A stretch of 64,000 nucleotides of DNA from an uncultured Hungatella sp. (GCA_910588505.1 CAJUPQ010000001.1:1-64000), one strand, 5' to 3'. Positions 35,563 to 45,154 are shown, numbered from the stretch's first letter. The notes: generated from the sequence alone by a model not told the origin. A program made the numbers and translations.

Positions 35563-36706
35563 TATGAGCCGCCGGTTTCATACAAGGGTTATCACCAACA
35601 TCATATTCAGCGCCATGTTCGCCTGTCTGGTGGCTCTGTTTTTGGTGACGAATCTTACTATGCTGGGAGAGTACGCGGTGGTCCAGGGGAAAGAGGGTTC
35701 TCTGCAGGCGGTCTTCTACCACCCGGGTCCTGTCATTACCCTTCTGTACGTGCTGGCCGGGATCGCCACGTTTTCCTCGGCGTTCCTTGTGCTGCAGAAG
35801 AAATCTATGGATTATATCACCAAGCTTTCCACTGCCATTCAGAATATTTCAGAGGGAGACTTAAATACCACGGTGGAGGTGGTGGGGGACGACGAGTTCT
35901 CAGCCATGGCGGCCAACCTAAACAAGATGGTGGAGGACATCCGCAGGCTGATGGACAAAGAGCGGGAGTCGGAGCGGACGAAAAATGAGCTGATCACCAA
36001 TATCGCCCATGACCTGCGGACGCCCCTTACATCCATCATCGGATATCTGGAACTGCTTTCCGCTCCCACCAGCAACATGTCTCCGGAGATGGAGAAAAAG
36101 TATATCAACATCACCTATACCAAGGCAAAACGGCTGGAGAAGCTGATCGAGGATCTGTTTGGATTTACCAAGCTGAACTACGGCAAGGTGTCTATGAAGG
36201 TGACAAAGGTGGACATCGTAAAGCTGTTAAGCCAGCTTCTGGAGGAGTTTTATCCTAATTTTATGGATAAAGACCTGGCCTATGAATTGCAGAGCAATGT
36301 TCCGGCAAAGATGATTAACGCGGATGGCAATCTGCTGGCCAGGCTGTTTGACAATCTGATCAACAACGCCATTAAATATGGGGCGGAGGGAAAGCGGATC
36401 GTGGTGAAGATCCATGCCACGGAGAGTATTGTGACCGTTTCCGTGACAAACTATGGGTATGTGATACCGAAAGAAGAGCTGCCCCTTCTGTTTGAGAAGT
36501 TTTACAGGGTGGAGCAGTCCCGTTCATCCAATACGGGAGGCACCGGATTGGGACTGGCGATTGCCAGAAATATCGTAGATATGCATGGAGGGACGATCGG
36601 GGTCACCAGCGATCTGAATGGGACCGTGTTTACTGTCAGGCTCTTGGTAGATTTTGATATAAACAAAGAAAATTTCGGGAACCCGGGGGACAGACATGAA
36701 TATTAA
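35552..36706 (+). CDS. VanS-like sensor histidine kinase
   Basis: The protein has 384 residues: two membrane helices (about 15-38 and 58-80) with a short outside loop, HAMP, HisKA with IAHDLRTPLTSIIGYL, and HATPase_c with LFDNLINNAIKY and GGTGLGLAIARN. The short sensor loop fits kinases that sense within the membrane or through a partner. I chose TTG 35552, since AGGA lies 7 bp upstream; an ATG four codons later lacks a site. It overlaps the regulator by 11 bp and the next gene by 11 bp. Confidence 0.93.
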   Translation: MKNDMSRRFHTRVITNIIFSAMFACLVALFLVTNLTMLGEYAVVQGKEGSLQAVFYHPGPVITLLYVLAGIATFSSAFLVLQKKSMDYITKLSTAIQNISEGDLNTTVEVVGDDEFSAMAANLNKMVEDIRRLMDKERESERTKNELITNIAHDLRTPLTSIIGYLELLSAPTSNMSPEMEKKYINITYTKAKRLEKLIEDLFGFTKLNYGKVSMKVTKVDIVKLLSQLLEEFYPNFMDKDLAYELQSNVPAKMINADGNLLARLFDNLINNAIKYGAEGKRIVVKIHATESIVTVSVTNYGYVIPKEELPLLFEKFYRVEQSRSSNTGGTGLGLAIARNIVDMHGGTIGVTSDLNGTVFTVRLLVDFDINKENFGNPGDRHEY

Positions 36707-39158
36707 GAGGAGATTGCTTACAGGGCCGCTGATAATTGTGCTGGCCCTTTTGGCTGTTCAGGTATCCTGGGCGGCAGAAAGCTATGGCGGGACAGGCAGC
36801 CGGGCGGGCTCGGGCATTGTCCTGGAGGCGGAGTACGGCCATGAGGGGGCGGCAAAAGGCGGGAGGTACGTGCCGCTGGATGTCCGGATCTTCAACCAGG
36901 AGAGTACCGGGCTGGAGGGAAGCCTTCAGATCCTGGTGATGGAGTCTGATTATGAGGTGTACCGTTATGATTATCCGGTTTTTGTAGAGGCGGGGCAAGA
37001 ACAGGAGAGGCATCTGTATATTCCCATGGGGAACCGGTCGGATCAGATGTTTATCACTGTTGAGGATCAGGAGGGACAGCAGATAGCCCATAAGCGGCTG
37101 CAGCTGGATTTTAGCCTGGATGTGCCGGAGCTGTTTGTAGGCATTTTAAGCGATACCCCGGAGGCCCTTGGGGGTTGGGACCGGGTAGGGGTTAATTACG
37201 GCATGCTCCGCACAAAGACCATGTTCTTTGACACCATAAATTTCCCACAGGATAAACTGGGGCTGGATATGATCGATGTGATGCTCATTACAGATTTTCG
37301 CATCCGGGATCTGTCTGAAGAGCAGAGTCAGGTGCTGATTGAGTGGGTGCGCAGCGGCGGCGTGATGATACTGGGGACCGGGGCCAGGGTGGATGACACT
37401 CTGGGCCGGTTCGCTCCGGAGCTTTTGGAGGAGATGTACGAGGAGCCGGAGTACCACCGCATTGATATGAGAGGACATTATACCCAGGAGGCGCCGGGGG
37501 CTACGGTTTTTGATATTCCCTGTGTGGAATTTTCCCTGTCCGGGGGCAATATCATACTGGCAGATGAGTCCCGGACCTTTTTAAGCGCAGTGACGTACCG
37601 GAGAGGGATCGTGGCTGTGGCCGCTTACGATTTTGTAGATATCGGAGAGTTCTGCCGTGAAAACCCCTCCTACCTTGACAAACTCCTTACAGGCGTATTG
37701 GGGGAGAAACGGATCACATCTCTGGCGGAATCGGTTTACAGCGGTAATTCCGGGCAGTACTGGGCTGTAAGGGATATGCTGAACTCGGGCAATGTAAAGT
37801 GGCTGCCCAACATGGGGCTTTATACCATGGAGATCGTTATTTACGTATTCCTGGCGGGAGTGGGACTGTATGTCTTTTTAAAGCAGAGAGATCTGACCGA
37901 ATATTATATGGGCGGGGTTATGGCTCTGTCGGTGCTGTTTACAGTGATCATCTGGCTTATGGGCAGCAGGACCCGGTTTAAGGATACGTTTTATACCTAT
38001 GCCCGCTTTCTGGAGGTTAACTATGACACCATCAGCGATACGGCGTATCTGAACATTCAGGCTCCCTACAACAGGGCCTATGAGTCCCATTTGGCTCCGG
38101 GATACTGGGTGAAGCCTGTGACCCAGAATCAGTACGGTTCCGGGACGGCGGGAGTCCGGCGTCAGTTTACGGGGATGGAAGATTACGCCATACGGGCTGA
38201 CTACCGCCAGGAAGAGACTCTGGTGGAAATCCGGGATGTGCCGGCTTTTGACGCAAGATATTTTCAGATGAATAAAGTAAAAGCTAACAACAGCGGGATT
38301 GGGTTTGAAGGCGACATTGAGGTTGATCAGGGGAGGTACACAGGGACCATTATCAGCCATTTTGAGGAAACGCTGGAAAACTGCGCGGTGCTTCTCTATG
38401 GCAAGCTTATTTATCTGGGGGATATGGAGCCGGAGGTGCCCTATTCCCTGGATGGCCGCGAGGTCTTGACCTACCCCTTAAACCATTCTTATCAGGTTGC
38501 CGCCTATCTCTCAGGTCAGAATGGGTTTGAGGAGGCGGATATAAACAATGATGCGTACATGGAGGCTGTGGCCAAGACCAATGCTATGACCTTTTACCTG
38601 GATAATTTTATGCCGGACTACTCGCCAAACGCCAAAGTCATAGGCGTATTCAGCCATAAAGGGGAGAACGAGACATACCTTTTAAACAGCGGGACAGCTA
38701 TGGGAAAAACTGTGGCATCCGCCGATATCAGCGTATATTCCAGTGAGGACGAGGTAAGATACCGCTCGGGACTGATAAAGAAGCCTCAGGTTTTAGGCGG
38801 GAGCTATGATGTTGCCGGCAACATGCTGTACGGAGGGGATCCGGTAACCCTGGAGTACGCTCTGGGCAACGACGTGCGGATCGAGAAGCTTCTGTTTCGG
38901 CAGGTATCCCCGGTATTTACCCAGGGAGGTTCGGCCCGCGACCTGAACCTGTTTGCAGGAAATGTGTACTTCTATAATCACAATACAGGGAAATTTGATC
39001 TGATGGATTCCATGAAAGTGGTATATGAGAAACATGAGCTGGCGCCCTATTTGTCGCCGGGCAACACTTTTACAGTGAAATATGTGTATGAAAATATGAC
39101 GGATTACAGTCTGAACGTGCTGCTTCCCATGGTGGAACTTGTAGGGAGGGAAGACTGA
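36696..39158 (+). CDS. Large exported membrane protein of the ABC/SPFH cluster
   Basis: The 820-residue protein has a signal peptide (MNIKRRLLTGPLIIVLALLA, probably cut near SWAA). A beta-rich outside region follows (about 35-125), then a GATase/vWA-like alpha-beta domain (VMLITDFRIRDLSEEQSQVL, IEWVRSGGVMILGTGA), two membrane helices (about 375-420) and a second outside beta-rich half. The general plan recalls the exported subunit of Gld-type ABC systems. The name is not fixed. It overlaps the kinase by 11 bp and the ABC ATPase by 1 bp, so it belongs to the transporter. Confidence 0.7.
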   Translation: MNIKRRLLTGPLIIVLALLAVQVSWAAESYGGTGSRAGSGIVLEAEYGHEGAAKGGRYVPLDVRIFNQESTGLEGSLQILVMESDYEVYRYDYPVFVEAGQEQERHLYIPMGNRSDQMFITVEDQEGQQIAHKRLQLDFSLDVPELFVGILSDTPEALGGWDRVGVNYGMLRTKTMFFDTINFPQDKLGLDMIDVMLITDFRIRDLSEEQSQVLIEWVRSGGVMILGTGARVDDTLGRFAPELLEEMYEEPEYHRIDMRGHYTQEAPGATVFDIPCVEFSLSGGNIILADESRTFLSAVTYRRGIVAVAAYDFVDIGEFCRENPSYLDKLLTGVLGEKRITSLAESVYSGNSGQYWAVRDMLNSGNVKWLPNMGLYTMEIVIYVFLAGVGLYVFLKQRDLTEYYMGGVMALSVLFTVIIWLMGSRTRFKDTFYTYARFLEVNYDTISDTAYLNIQAPYNRAYESHLAPGYWVKPVTQNQYGSGTAGVRRQFTGMEDYAIRADYRQEETLVEIRDVPAFDARYFQMNKVKANNSGIGFEGDIEVDQGRYTGTIISHFEETLENCAVLLYGKLIYLGDMEPEVPYSLDGREVLTYPLNHSYQVAAYLSGQNGFEEADINNDAYMEAVAKTNAMTFYLDNFMPDYSPNAKVIGVFSHKGENETYLLNSGTAMGKTVASADISVYSSEDEVRYRSGLIKKPQVLGGSYDVAGNMLYGGDPVTLEYALGNDVRIEKLLFRQVSPVFTQGGSARDLNLFAGNVYFYNHNTGKFDLMDSMKVVYEKHELAPYLSPGNTFTVKYVYENMTDYSLNVLLPMVELVGRED

Positions 39159-40105
39159 TGCTGAAAGTGGAAGGTCTGAAAAAAATGTACGGGCGCATGG
39201 CGGCCCTGGATGGCCTGTGTATGAATATAAAAGAAGGAGCTCTTTATGGATTCGTAGGTCCCAACGGGGCAGGAAAGACTACCACCATCAAGATCCTGAC
39301 AGGGCTTTTGCTCCCTGATGAGGGATCTGTGGTTGTGGATGGTATTGACGCCATGAAAGATACCGGGAAGGTTACGGAAAAGATTGGATATGTGCCGGAT
39401 TTTTTCGGCGTCTACGACAATCTTAAGGTGTGGGAGTACATGGAGCTGTTCTCAGCCTGCGGCGGTCTTTATGGACTGAATGCCAGGAAGCGGTCCCGGG
39501 ATCTGCTGGAGCAGGTGGGACTGGGGGAAAAGACGGAATACTATGTGGATGGTCTGTCCCGGGGCATGAAACAGCGTCTGTGCTTGGCCAGGGCCCTTAT
39601 CCACAATCCGCCGATCCTTGTCATGGATGAGCCTACATCAGGGCTGGATCCGGGCACCCGGTATGAGTTTAAGGAGATCTTAAAAGACTTAAGGGAACAG
39701 GGAAAAACTGTGGTCATCAGTTCTCACATCTTGTCGGAACTGTCGGAAGTCTGTACGGATATCGGGATCGTGGAACAGGGGAAGATGGTGGTGGAGGGTT
39801 CTATAGATGATATTCTGAATCAGATCAATGTAAGGAGCCCTCTGCTCATTACGGTGTGCCGCAATAAAGAGCAGGCTTTGAACCTTCTCCGCGCCCATCC
39901 CTACGTGGAGACCATCACCATACGCCAGAATGATATTATGGTTGGGTTTACGGGGGAGCAGGAGGATGAGGCTATGCTTTTAAAACAGCTTATTGAGGCT
40001 GGGGTTCTGGTGGGCGGGTTCGTGCGGGAGAGAGGCAACCTGGAATCCGTGTTCCTGCAGATCATCAACCATGAGGAAGGGATGGTGCTCATCAGTGAAA
40101 ATTAA
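39158..40105 (+). CDS. ABC transporter ATP-binding protein
   Basis: The 315-residue protein has a complete ATPase: Walker A GPNGAGKTT, Q-loop region, signature GLSRGMKQRLCLARAL (LSRGM in place of LSGGQ), Walker B ILVMDEPTSGLD and H-loop VISSHIL. The last 90 residues form the regulatory tail seen in CcmA/NatA-type exporters. Its start ATG overlaps the previous stop by one base. It works with the permease next to it. Confidence 0.94.
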   Translation: MLKVEGLKKMYGRMAALDGLCMNIKEGALYGFVGPNGAGKTTTIKILTGLLLPDEGSVVVDGIDAMKDTGKVTEKIGYVPDFFGVYDNLKVWEYMELFSACGGLYGLNARKRSRDLLEQVGLGEKTEYYVDGLSRGMKQRLCLARALIHNPPILVMDEPTSGLDPGTRYEFKEILKDLREQGKTVVISSHILSELSEVCTDIGIVEQGKMVVEGSIDDILNQINVRSPLLITVCRNKEQALNLLRAHPYVETITIRQNDIMVGFTGEQEDEAMLLKQLIEAGVLVGGFVRERGNLESVFLQIINHEEGMVLISEN

Positions 40106-40943
40106 TCCGATCTACTGGCAGGAGGCCAGAGTCAGTTCCAGGTCTTTCAGGCTTCCCTTTATTGTTTTTCTGTGTGATACGATCCTGGCCCTGGCCGCCC
40201 TTTTGAATATGTACTCCATGGTCACTCAGGCAAAAGCCACCGCGGAGATCCAGTATGCCAGCTTTCTCAACCTGTATGTGCTGGTGGCGTGTATTGAGTT
40301 TGTCATGATCCTGCTTATTGTGCCGGCGCTTACGTCGGGAAGCATCAGCGGGGAGCGGGAGAGACAGACTCTGAATCTGCTTCTGACTACCCGCATGACG
40401 CCTGCAGATATTGTCGTCGGCAAATTGATGGCAAGCCTTTCTACTATGATCCTGCTTATCGTATCCAGTTTTCCGGTATTGGCGCTGGTGTTTATCTATG
40501 GCGGGGTGACGGTAAAGGATATTGTTCTGTTGTTGCTTACCTTTGTGTCAACGGCAGTGTTGTCTGGAAGCGTAGGGATCTGTTGCTCCTCGATGTTCAA
40601 AAAATCTACCATTGCCACGGTAGTCAGTTACTGTGTTATGGCTGCTCTGGTTTTGGGAACCGTTGCCGCAGCCAAGGTTGCCGCTGCTTCCGGTCCTTCT
40701 TTTTGGGGATGGCTGCTGCTTGTGAATCCGGCAGTGCCTTTCGGCGCGGCTATGGGAAAACAGATGGGCAGCGCGCGGCGTCTATCTGTGTTTGAGACCT
40801 GGGCGGGCAGTTCCTTTCAGAGACTTACAGTCGGCGACTGGCTGTGGCTTAGTCTTGTGGTGCAGCTTTTACTTGCGGGTATATGTCTGTATACAGCCAT
40901 TAGTCAGGTGAATCCCAGGAGGAGACGAAGATGGAAATATTAA
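40095..40943 (+). CDS. ABC transporter permease (ABC-2 type)
   Basis: The 282-residue protein has six membrane helices, with the ABC-2 permease marker SGSISGERERQTLNLLLTTR after helix 2. I chose the GTG at 40095 (VKINPIYWQEAR); the longer upstream frame copies ATPase-coding sequence in another frame. It overlaps the ATPase by 11 bp and the next gene by 13 bp, so the subunits are tightly coupled. The cargo is unknown. Confidence 0.87.
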   Translation: MKINPIYWQEARVSSRSFRLPFIVFLCDTILALAALLNMYSMVTQAKATAEIQYASFLNLYVLVACIEFVMILLIVPALTSGSISGERERQTLNLLLTTRMTPADIVVGKLMASLSTMILLIVSSFPVLALVFIYGGVTVKDIVLLLLTFVSTAVLSGSVGICCSSMFKKSTIATVVSYCVMAALVLGTVAAAKVAAASGPSFWGWLLLVNPAVPFGAAMGKQMGSARRLSVFETWAGSSFQRLTVGDWLWLSLVVQLLLAGICLYTAISQVNPRRRRRWKY

Positions 40944-41758
40944 GCGCGCATGCCGGCGCCCCGGGGCTGGTAGTGGGCATTCTTCTGCTGGCAGGCGGAA
41001 CTTTCGCCTGGTTTCGGATCCGGAGACAGGTCCGTATGATATCAAAAGCCATATTTGGAACACCTTCTCTTTCGGAGGGATTGGAGCGGCAGGCAGATGT
41101 CCTGGCAGAAACTCCCAAATCTGTATCCGGCATGACAAGGCTGTGTCTGCCCCAGATCGAGGAGGATTTTCCGGAATTTCACTGGCCTCAATGGCGCCAG
41201 ATGTGCGAGAATATGCTGAAAGCCTATCTGGCGGCTTTAAGCTCCCAGGATATGGCGGCGCTGACAGGCAAAGGCGGGGCAGCTTCGGAGGAGCTAAGGA
41301 AGCAGGTGGAGTTTCGGATCCAGGATCAGAGAATCAGAGGAGTTCGGGAAACCTACCGGCAGGTAAAGATCCACCAGACGGAGATCGCCAGATATCAGAA
41401 GGAGGCGGGGATGTGCGTCATAAAACTGCAGTCCGCGGTGGAGTATTATTATGAGGAGACCGGGCCGGAGGGCGAAGTATCTTCAACCCCGGCGAAGATT
41501 TCCGGAAAGCGGTCCAAAAGGGTGGAGGATCAGCCTAAGAACCGCAAGATACAGACCAGATACAATATGGAACTGATCTACATACAGGATCTTTCAAAGA
41601 TAAAAGATCTGGCAACTGCCGTGGGCGTTACCTGTCCAAACTGCGGGGCGCCGATCACCGGCCTGGGAAGCAAGTTCTGCGAGTATTGCGGCACAGGCGT
41701 CACGCCGGTTGACACGAGGGTATGGAAGCTGCACCGGGTTGAAGGCGAAAATCATTGA
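40931..41758 (+). CDS. Membrane-anchored protein with C-terminal zinc ribbon
   Basis: The 275-residue protein has one N-terminal helix (PGLVVGILLLAGGTFAWF), then a soluble region resembling Tim44-like/import-inner-membrane domains (FPEFHWPQWRQMCENMLKAY ... QSAVEYYYEE) and a terminal zinc ribbon CPNCG ... CEYCG. It is a good candidate for a cytosol-facing adaptor. It sits between the ABC permease and the SPFH gene and overlaps the permease by 13 bp. Confidence 0.72.
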   Translation: MEILSAHAGAPGLVVGILLLAGGTFAWFRIRRQVRMISKAIFGTPSLSEGLERQADVLAETPKSVSGMTRLCLPQIEEDFPEFHWPQWRQMCENMLKAYLAALSSQDMAALTGKGGAASEELRKQVEFRIQDQRIRGVRETYRQVKIHQTEIARYQKEAGMCVIKLQSAVEYYYEETGPEGEVSSTPAKISGKRSKRVEDQPKNRKIQTRYNMELIYIQDLSKIKDLATAVGVTCPNCGAPITGLGSKFCEYCGTGVTPVDTRVWKLHRVEGENH

Positions 41759-41822
41759 TTTTGGGACCCTAAAAAGGTATACTTTAAGAAAAGAAAGGCG
41801 AAGTTGAGGAGGGATCAACATT

Positions 41823-43136
41823 ATGGGAATAATTAAAGCAATAGGCGCGGCCATCGGAGGCTCTTTAGCAGATCAGTGGCTGGAGGTCATAGAGGCCGGG
41901 GAGATGGGAGATCAGACTGTTTTTACAACCGGGGTGAAGATCCGAAAAGGCTCTAACACAAAAGGAACTGTGGACACGGTTTCTAATGGCTCCGTGATCC
42001 ATGTTTACCCGAACCAGTTCATGATGCTGCTGGATGGGGGCAAAGTGGTGGATTACACGGCGGAGGAAGGGTATTACACAGTTAACAATTCCTCCCTGCC
42101 TTCCCTGTTCAACGGGCAGTTTGGGGATACGTTAAAGGAGTCTTACCAGCGCGTCAAATATGGGGGGAGCACGCCCACAGCTCAGAAGGTATTTTTTATC
42201 AACCTTCAGGAGATCAAGGGGATCAAGTTCGGCACCCGTAACCCGATCAATTATTTCGATTTGTTTTATAACGCGGAGCTCTTTCTGAGGGCTCATGGAA
42301 CTTATTCTATAAAAGTGACGGATCCACTAAAATTCTATGGGGAGGCGATTCCCAAAAACCGTACCAAGGTGGACATCCAGAGTATTAATGAACAGTATTT
42401 GAGCGAGTTTTTGGAAGCTCTTCAGTCCTCCATCAACCAGATGTCCGCGGACGGCATCCGGATCTCCTTTGTGGCTTCCAAGGGGAGAGAACTGGGCAGG
42501 TATATGTCCAATGTCCTGGACGAAGACTGGAAACAGATGCGGGGCATGGAGATCCAGTCCGTGGGAATCGCCAGCATTTCCTACGATGAGGAATCCCAGA
42601 AGCTGATCAATATGCGCAACCAGGGCGCTATGTTAAGCGACCCTTCGGTCAGGGAAGGGTATGTCCAGGGCGCTATTGCCAGAGGTATGGAGGCGGCAGG
42701 ATCCAACGCCAACGGAGCCATGGCCGGTTTTATGGGTATGGGCGTGGGCATGAATACAGCCGGCGGGTATATGGCAGGGGCGTCTAACATGAACTTTCAG
42801 CAGATGCAGATGAACCAGGGAGCCATGGGATACGGCCAGCAGCCCGGATCTGCGGCGGGAGCGGGGTACGGTCAGCATCCTGGAGCGGGAGGAGGCTACG
42901 GTCAGCAGCAGCCGGCAGCGGGAGGCGGAGGTCAGCAGCCCGGATCTGCAGCAGGGACATCCGGCCAGCCTCAGGCTCCCGCAGGGGCGTGGACCTGCAG
43001 TTGCGGAAGTGTAAACACAGGGAAATTCTGCAGTGAGTGCGGCAGTCCCAGACCAGCTCTGGGGCCGTGGACTTGCAGCTGCGGGACTGTGAACACAGGA
43101 AAGTTCTGCAGCGAATGCGGAAAACCCAGACAATAA
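41823..43136 (+). CDS. SPFH-domain protein with tandem C-terminal zinc ribbons (YdjI-like)
   Basis: The 437-residue protein has an SPFH/band 7-like core (about 30-290), of the type annotated as virion core protein and represented by B. subtilis YdjI. A Gly/Gln/Ala/Met-rich disordered stretch follows (about 295-385, with GYGQQPG repeats), then two near-identical zinc ribbons, each WTCSCG ... TGKFCSECG. SPFH proteins form membrane-associated oligomers. In Bacillus, YdjI with YdjG and YdjH recruits PspA at stressed membranes. The neighbours here match that set. GAGGAGGGATC precedes the ATG. Confidence 0.86.
   Translation: MGIIKAIGAAIGGSLADQWLEVIEAGEMGDQTVFTTGVKIRKGSNTKGTVDTVSNGSVIHVYPNQFMMLLDGGKVVDYTAEEGYYTVNNSSLPSLFNGQFGDTLKESYQRVKYGGSTPTAQKVFFINLQEIKGIKFGTRNPINYFDLFYNAELFLRAHGTYSIKVTDPLKFYGEAIPKNRTKVDIQSINEQYLSEFLEALQSSINQMSADGIRISFVASKGRELGRYMSNVLDEDWKQMRGMEIQSVGIASISYDEESQKLINMRNQGAMLSDPSVREGYVQGAIARGMEAAGSNANGAMAGFMGMGVGMNTAGGYMAGASNMNFQQMQMNQGAMGYGQQPGSAAGAGYGQHPGAGGGYGQQQPAAGGGGQQPGSAAGTSGQPQAPAGAWTCSCGSVNTGKFCSECGSPRPALGPWTCSCGTVNTGKFCSECGKPRQ
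42990..43133 (+). repeat. Tandem duplication encoding the two zinc ribbons of the SPFH protein
   Basis: Two units of about 78 and 66 bp (42990-43067 and 43068-43133) share most bases and encode WTCSCGSVNTGKFCSECG and WTCSCGTVNTGKFCSECG. They arose by in-gene duplication. Confidence 0.8.
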
Positions 43137-43154
43137 AGGGCGGAGGCCGGATCA

Positions 43155-44264
43155 ATGGCAACAGTAAGTATAAAGTGTCCTAATTGCGGCGGGGGGCTTC
43201 AGTTTGACCCCGCCGCTCAGAATTATGAATGTGAGTATTGTCTTTCCAGGTTTACTCAAGAAGAGTTAGAGCAGATCGCGCCGGAAGCAAGGTCCGAATC
43301 GGGGACTGAAAAGCCAGGCAGTATTCAAGAGGGGGAAGCGATTGAAAAAGAAGAGGCTGACAGTGACACAGGCGGACAGGAGGATGGGCAGCAGGCCATG
43401 ATATACACCTGTCCCAGCTGTGGGGCAGAGATCGTCACGGATGATACGACGGCGGCCTCATTTTGCTTTTACTGCCATAATCCGGTGATCCTTCAGGGGC
43501 GTCTCGAAGGGAAGTACCATCCGGATTATGTGCTGCCATTTTCCATTGACAAGGAAAAGGCCACGGAGATCTTTTTGGGATGGCTGAAAAAGAAACGCTT
43601 TGTGCCGTCATATTTTTACGCGCCGGAGCAGATCGAGAAGATGACAGGCGTGTATTTTCCCTATTGGCTATACAGCTGTCAGGTGGACGGAAAACTCGAT
43701 GGTGAGGGTACCCGGCTTAGAGTGTGGCAGGCGGGCAATATACAGTATACGGAGACACAGAAATACGATGTGTCCCGGGCGGGAACCATGGACATAGACC
43801 ATGTACCCCGCAACGCCCTGAAAAAGGCGGACAAAAAGCTGGTGGAAGGCGTCATGCCTTTTGATACCAGGACCATTAAGCCGTTTTCCATGGGATTTTT
43901 GTCCGGATTTTTTGCGGAGAAGCGGGATATGGAGCGGGAACAGTTTCAGTCGGAAGTAGAGCAGGAAGTCAGAGGTTTTGCCGCGGAAAGTTTAAAAAGC
44001 AGTATCGGCAGCTACAACAGCATAAACATCAGGAATCATGAGGCCAGGATCCGGGGGCCTAAGTGGGAGTACGCCCTGCTTCCTGTGTGGACTTTGACCT
44101 ACAGAGAGGCAAAGACCGGGAATATCTACTATTTTGCCTGCAACGGACAGAGCGGGAAGGTCTGTGGAAAACTTCCGGTGGACAAAAGAAAGCTGTGGAT
44201 ATTCTTTGGGGAGATTTTTGTGCCGCTTTTGGCTGTGCTCCTGGCAGCGGGGTATATTATATGA
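43155..44264 (+). CDS. TFIIB-type zinc-ribbon membrane protein (YdjG-like)
   Basis: The 369-residue protein has two zinc ribbons (CPNCGGGL ... CEYC near the start, and CPSCGAEI ... CFYCHNPV at about 90-115) with an acidic linker between. A middle domain with YFPYWLYSCQVDG and WEYALLPVWTLTY follows, then one C-terminal helix (FFGEIFVPLLAVLLAAGYII). This matches YdjG-like proteins, the zinc-ribbon partner in the PspA-recruiting complex. It lies 18 bp after the SPFH gene and overlaps the TPM gene by 4 bp. Confidence 0.82.
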   Translation: MATVSIKCPNCGGGLQFDPAAQNYECEYCLSRFTQEELEQIAPEARSESGTEKPGSIQEGEAIEKEEADSDTGGQEDGQQAMIYTCPSCGAEIVTDDTTAASFCFYCHNPVILQGRLEGKYHPDYVLPFSIDKEKATEIFLGWLKKKRFVPSYFYAPEQIEKMTGVYFPYWLYSCQVDGKLDGEGTRLRVWQAGNIQYTETQKYDVSRAGTMDIDHVPRNALKKADKKLVEGVMPFDTRTIKPFSMGFLSGFFAEKRDMEREQFQSEVEQEVRGFAAESLKSSIGSYNSINIRNHEARIRGPKWEYALLPVWTLTYREAKTGNIYYFACNGQSGKVCGKLPVDKRKLWIFFGEIFVPLLAVLLAAGYII

Positions 44265-45154
44265 AAACAGGGATCAAGAGGAAGGGAAAGAGGATCCTGG
44301 TATGGATCCTGGCAGTTGCGTGGTGCCTCGGTCTGGTCGGGAACGCGTATGGAGAAAGCGATATTGCCATAGAGGCCTTTGACGGAAAAAGGATCTTTGA
44401 TATGGCCGGGCTTTTGGATAAGGAGTATGTGCAGGAAGCCAGGGAGGTGATCAACCAGTATCAGGATACCTATCATCTGGATATTGTGGTGGTGACTACG
44501 GATGACGCCAAAGGAAAAACAGCAACGGCTTATGCGGATGATTTTTACGAGGAATGCGGTTTTGGCCAGGGAAAGGGAAAGAACGGGATCCTGTTTCTCA
44601 TAGATATGGATAACCGGGAATTGGTATTTTCCACTGACGGCGCGGCCATCCGGATTTTTACGGACCAGCGGATCGAGTCCATGCTGGACGGCGTATACGA
44701 GGGCGCTTCCCGGGAGGATTACAGGGCCAGCGTGGAGTCGTTTTTGAGGGACGTGGAGCAATACTGCAAAGCCGGTATCCCGGGGAATCAATACAATTAT
44801 AACACAGAGACCGGGGAGATCAGCGTATACAGAAGCATCCGATGGTATGAGGCTCTGCTTGCCATCGGCGTTTCCGCCTTTGTGGCAGGTACGGCCTGCC
44901 TGACTGTGAAAAGGCAGTATGGTATGGAGGATGATGAGCGGCAGGTTCAGAATCTGGCCATGGCTTACCGGGGCTCGGCGCGGTTTATCTATGATGATGA
45001 GAGCGACCGGCTTGTGAATAAGTTTGTCACCAGCAGGGTGATCCCGAGAAATACAGGCGGCGGGGGAAGCGGAGGACATTCCTCTTCAGGGCGCAGTTCT
45101 ACCCACACGTCGTCAAGCGGGAGGAGCCATGGGGGTGGGAGCAGGAAGTTTTGA
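44261..45154 (+). CDS. TPM-domain membrane protein (YdjH-like)
   Basis: The 297-residue protein has a signal peptide (RKGKRILVWILAVAWCLGLV), an extracellular TPM domain (IFDMAGLLDKEYVQEAREVI ... GKGKNGILFLIDMDNRE), one membrane helix (LLAIGVSAFVAGTACLTV) and a Gly/Ser/His-rich tail (GGGSGGHSSSGRSS) that ends GGGSRKF. TPM proteins such as YdjH act beside SPFH and zinc-ribbon partners. I chose the ATG at 44261, overlapping the previous stop; the longer frame upstream has no merit. It is the last gene of the unit. Confidence 0.88.
   Translation: MKTGIKRKGKRILVWILAVAWCLGLVGNAYGESDIAIEAFDGKRIFDMAGLLDKEYVQEAREVINQYQDTYHLDIVVVTTDDAKGKTATAYADDFYEECGFGQGKGKNGILFLIDMDNRELVFSTDGAAIRIFTDQRIESMLDGVYEGASREDYRASVESFLRDVEQYCKAGIPGNQYNYNTETGEISVYRSIRWYEALLAIGVSAFVAGTACLTVKRQYGMEDDERQVQNLAMAYRGSARFIYDDESDRLVNKFVTSRVIPRNTGGGGSGGHSSSGRSSTHTSSSGRSHGGGSRKF

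Noticed and set aside
34858..36706. VanRS-like pair as evidence of vancomycin resistance
   Set aside because: No vanH/vanA/vanX-type ligase, dehydrogenase or dipeptidase gene nearby; such pairs are common in clostridia.
44129..45079. A 316-codon minus-strand frame opposite the TPM gene
   Set aside because: No recognisable domain, while the plus-strand frame has a signal peptide, TPM domain and helix.
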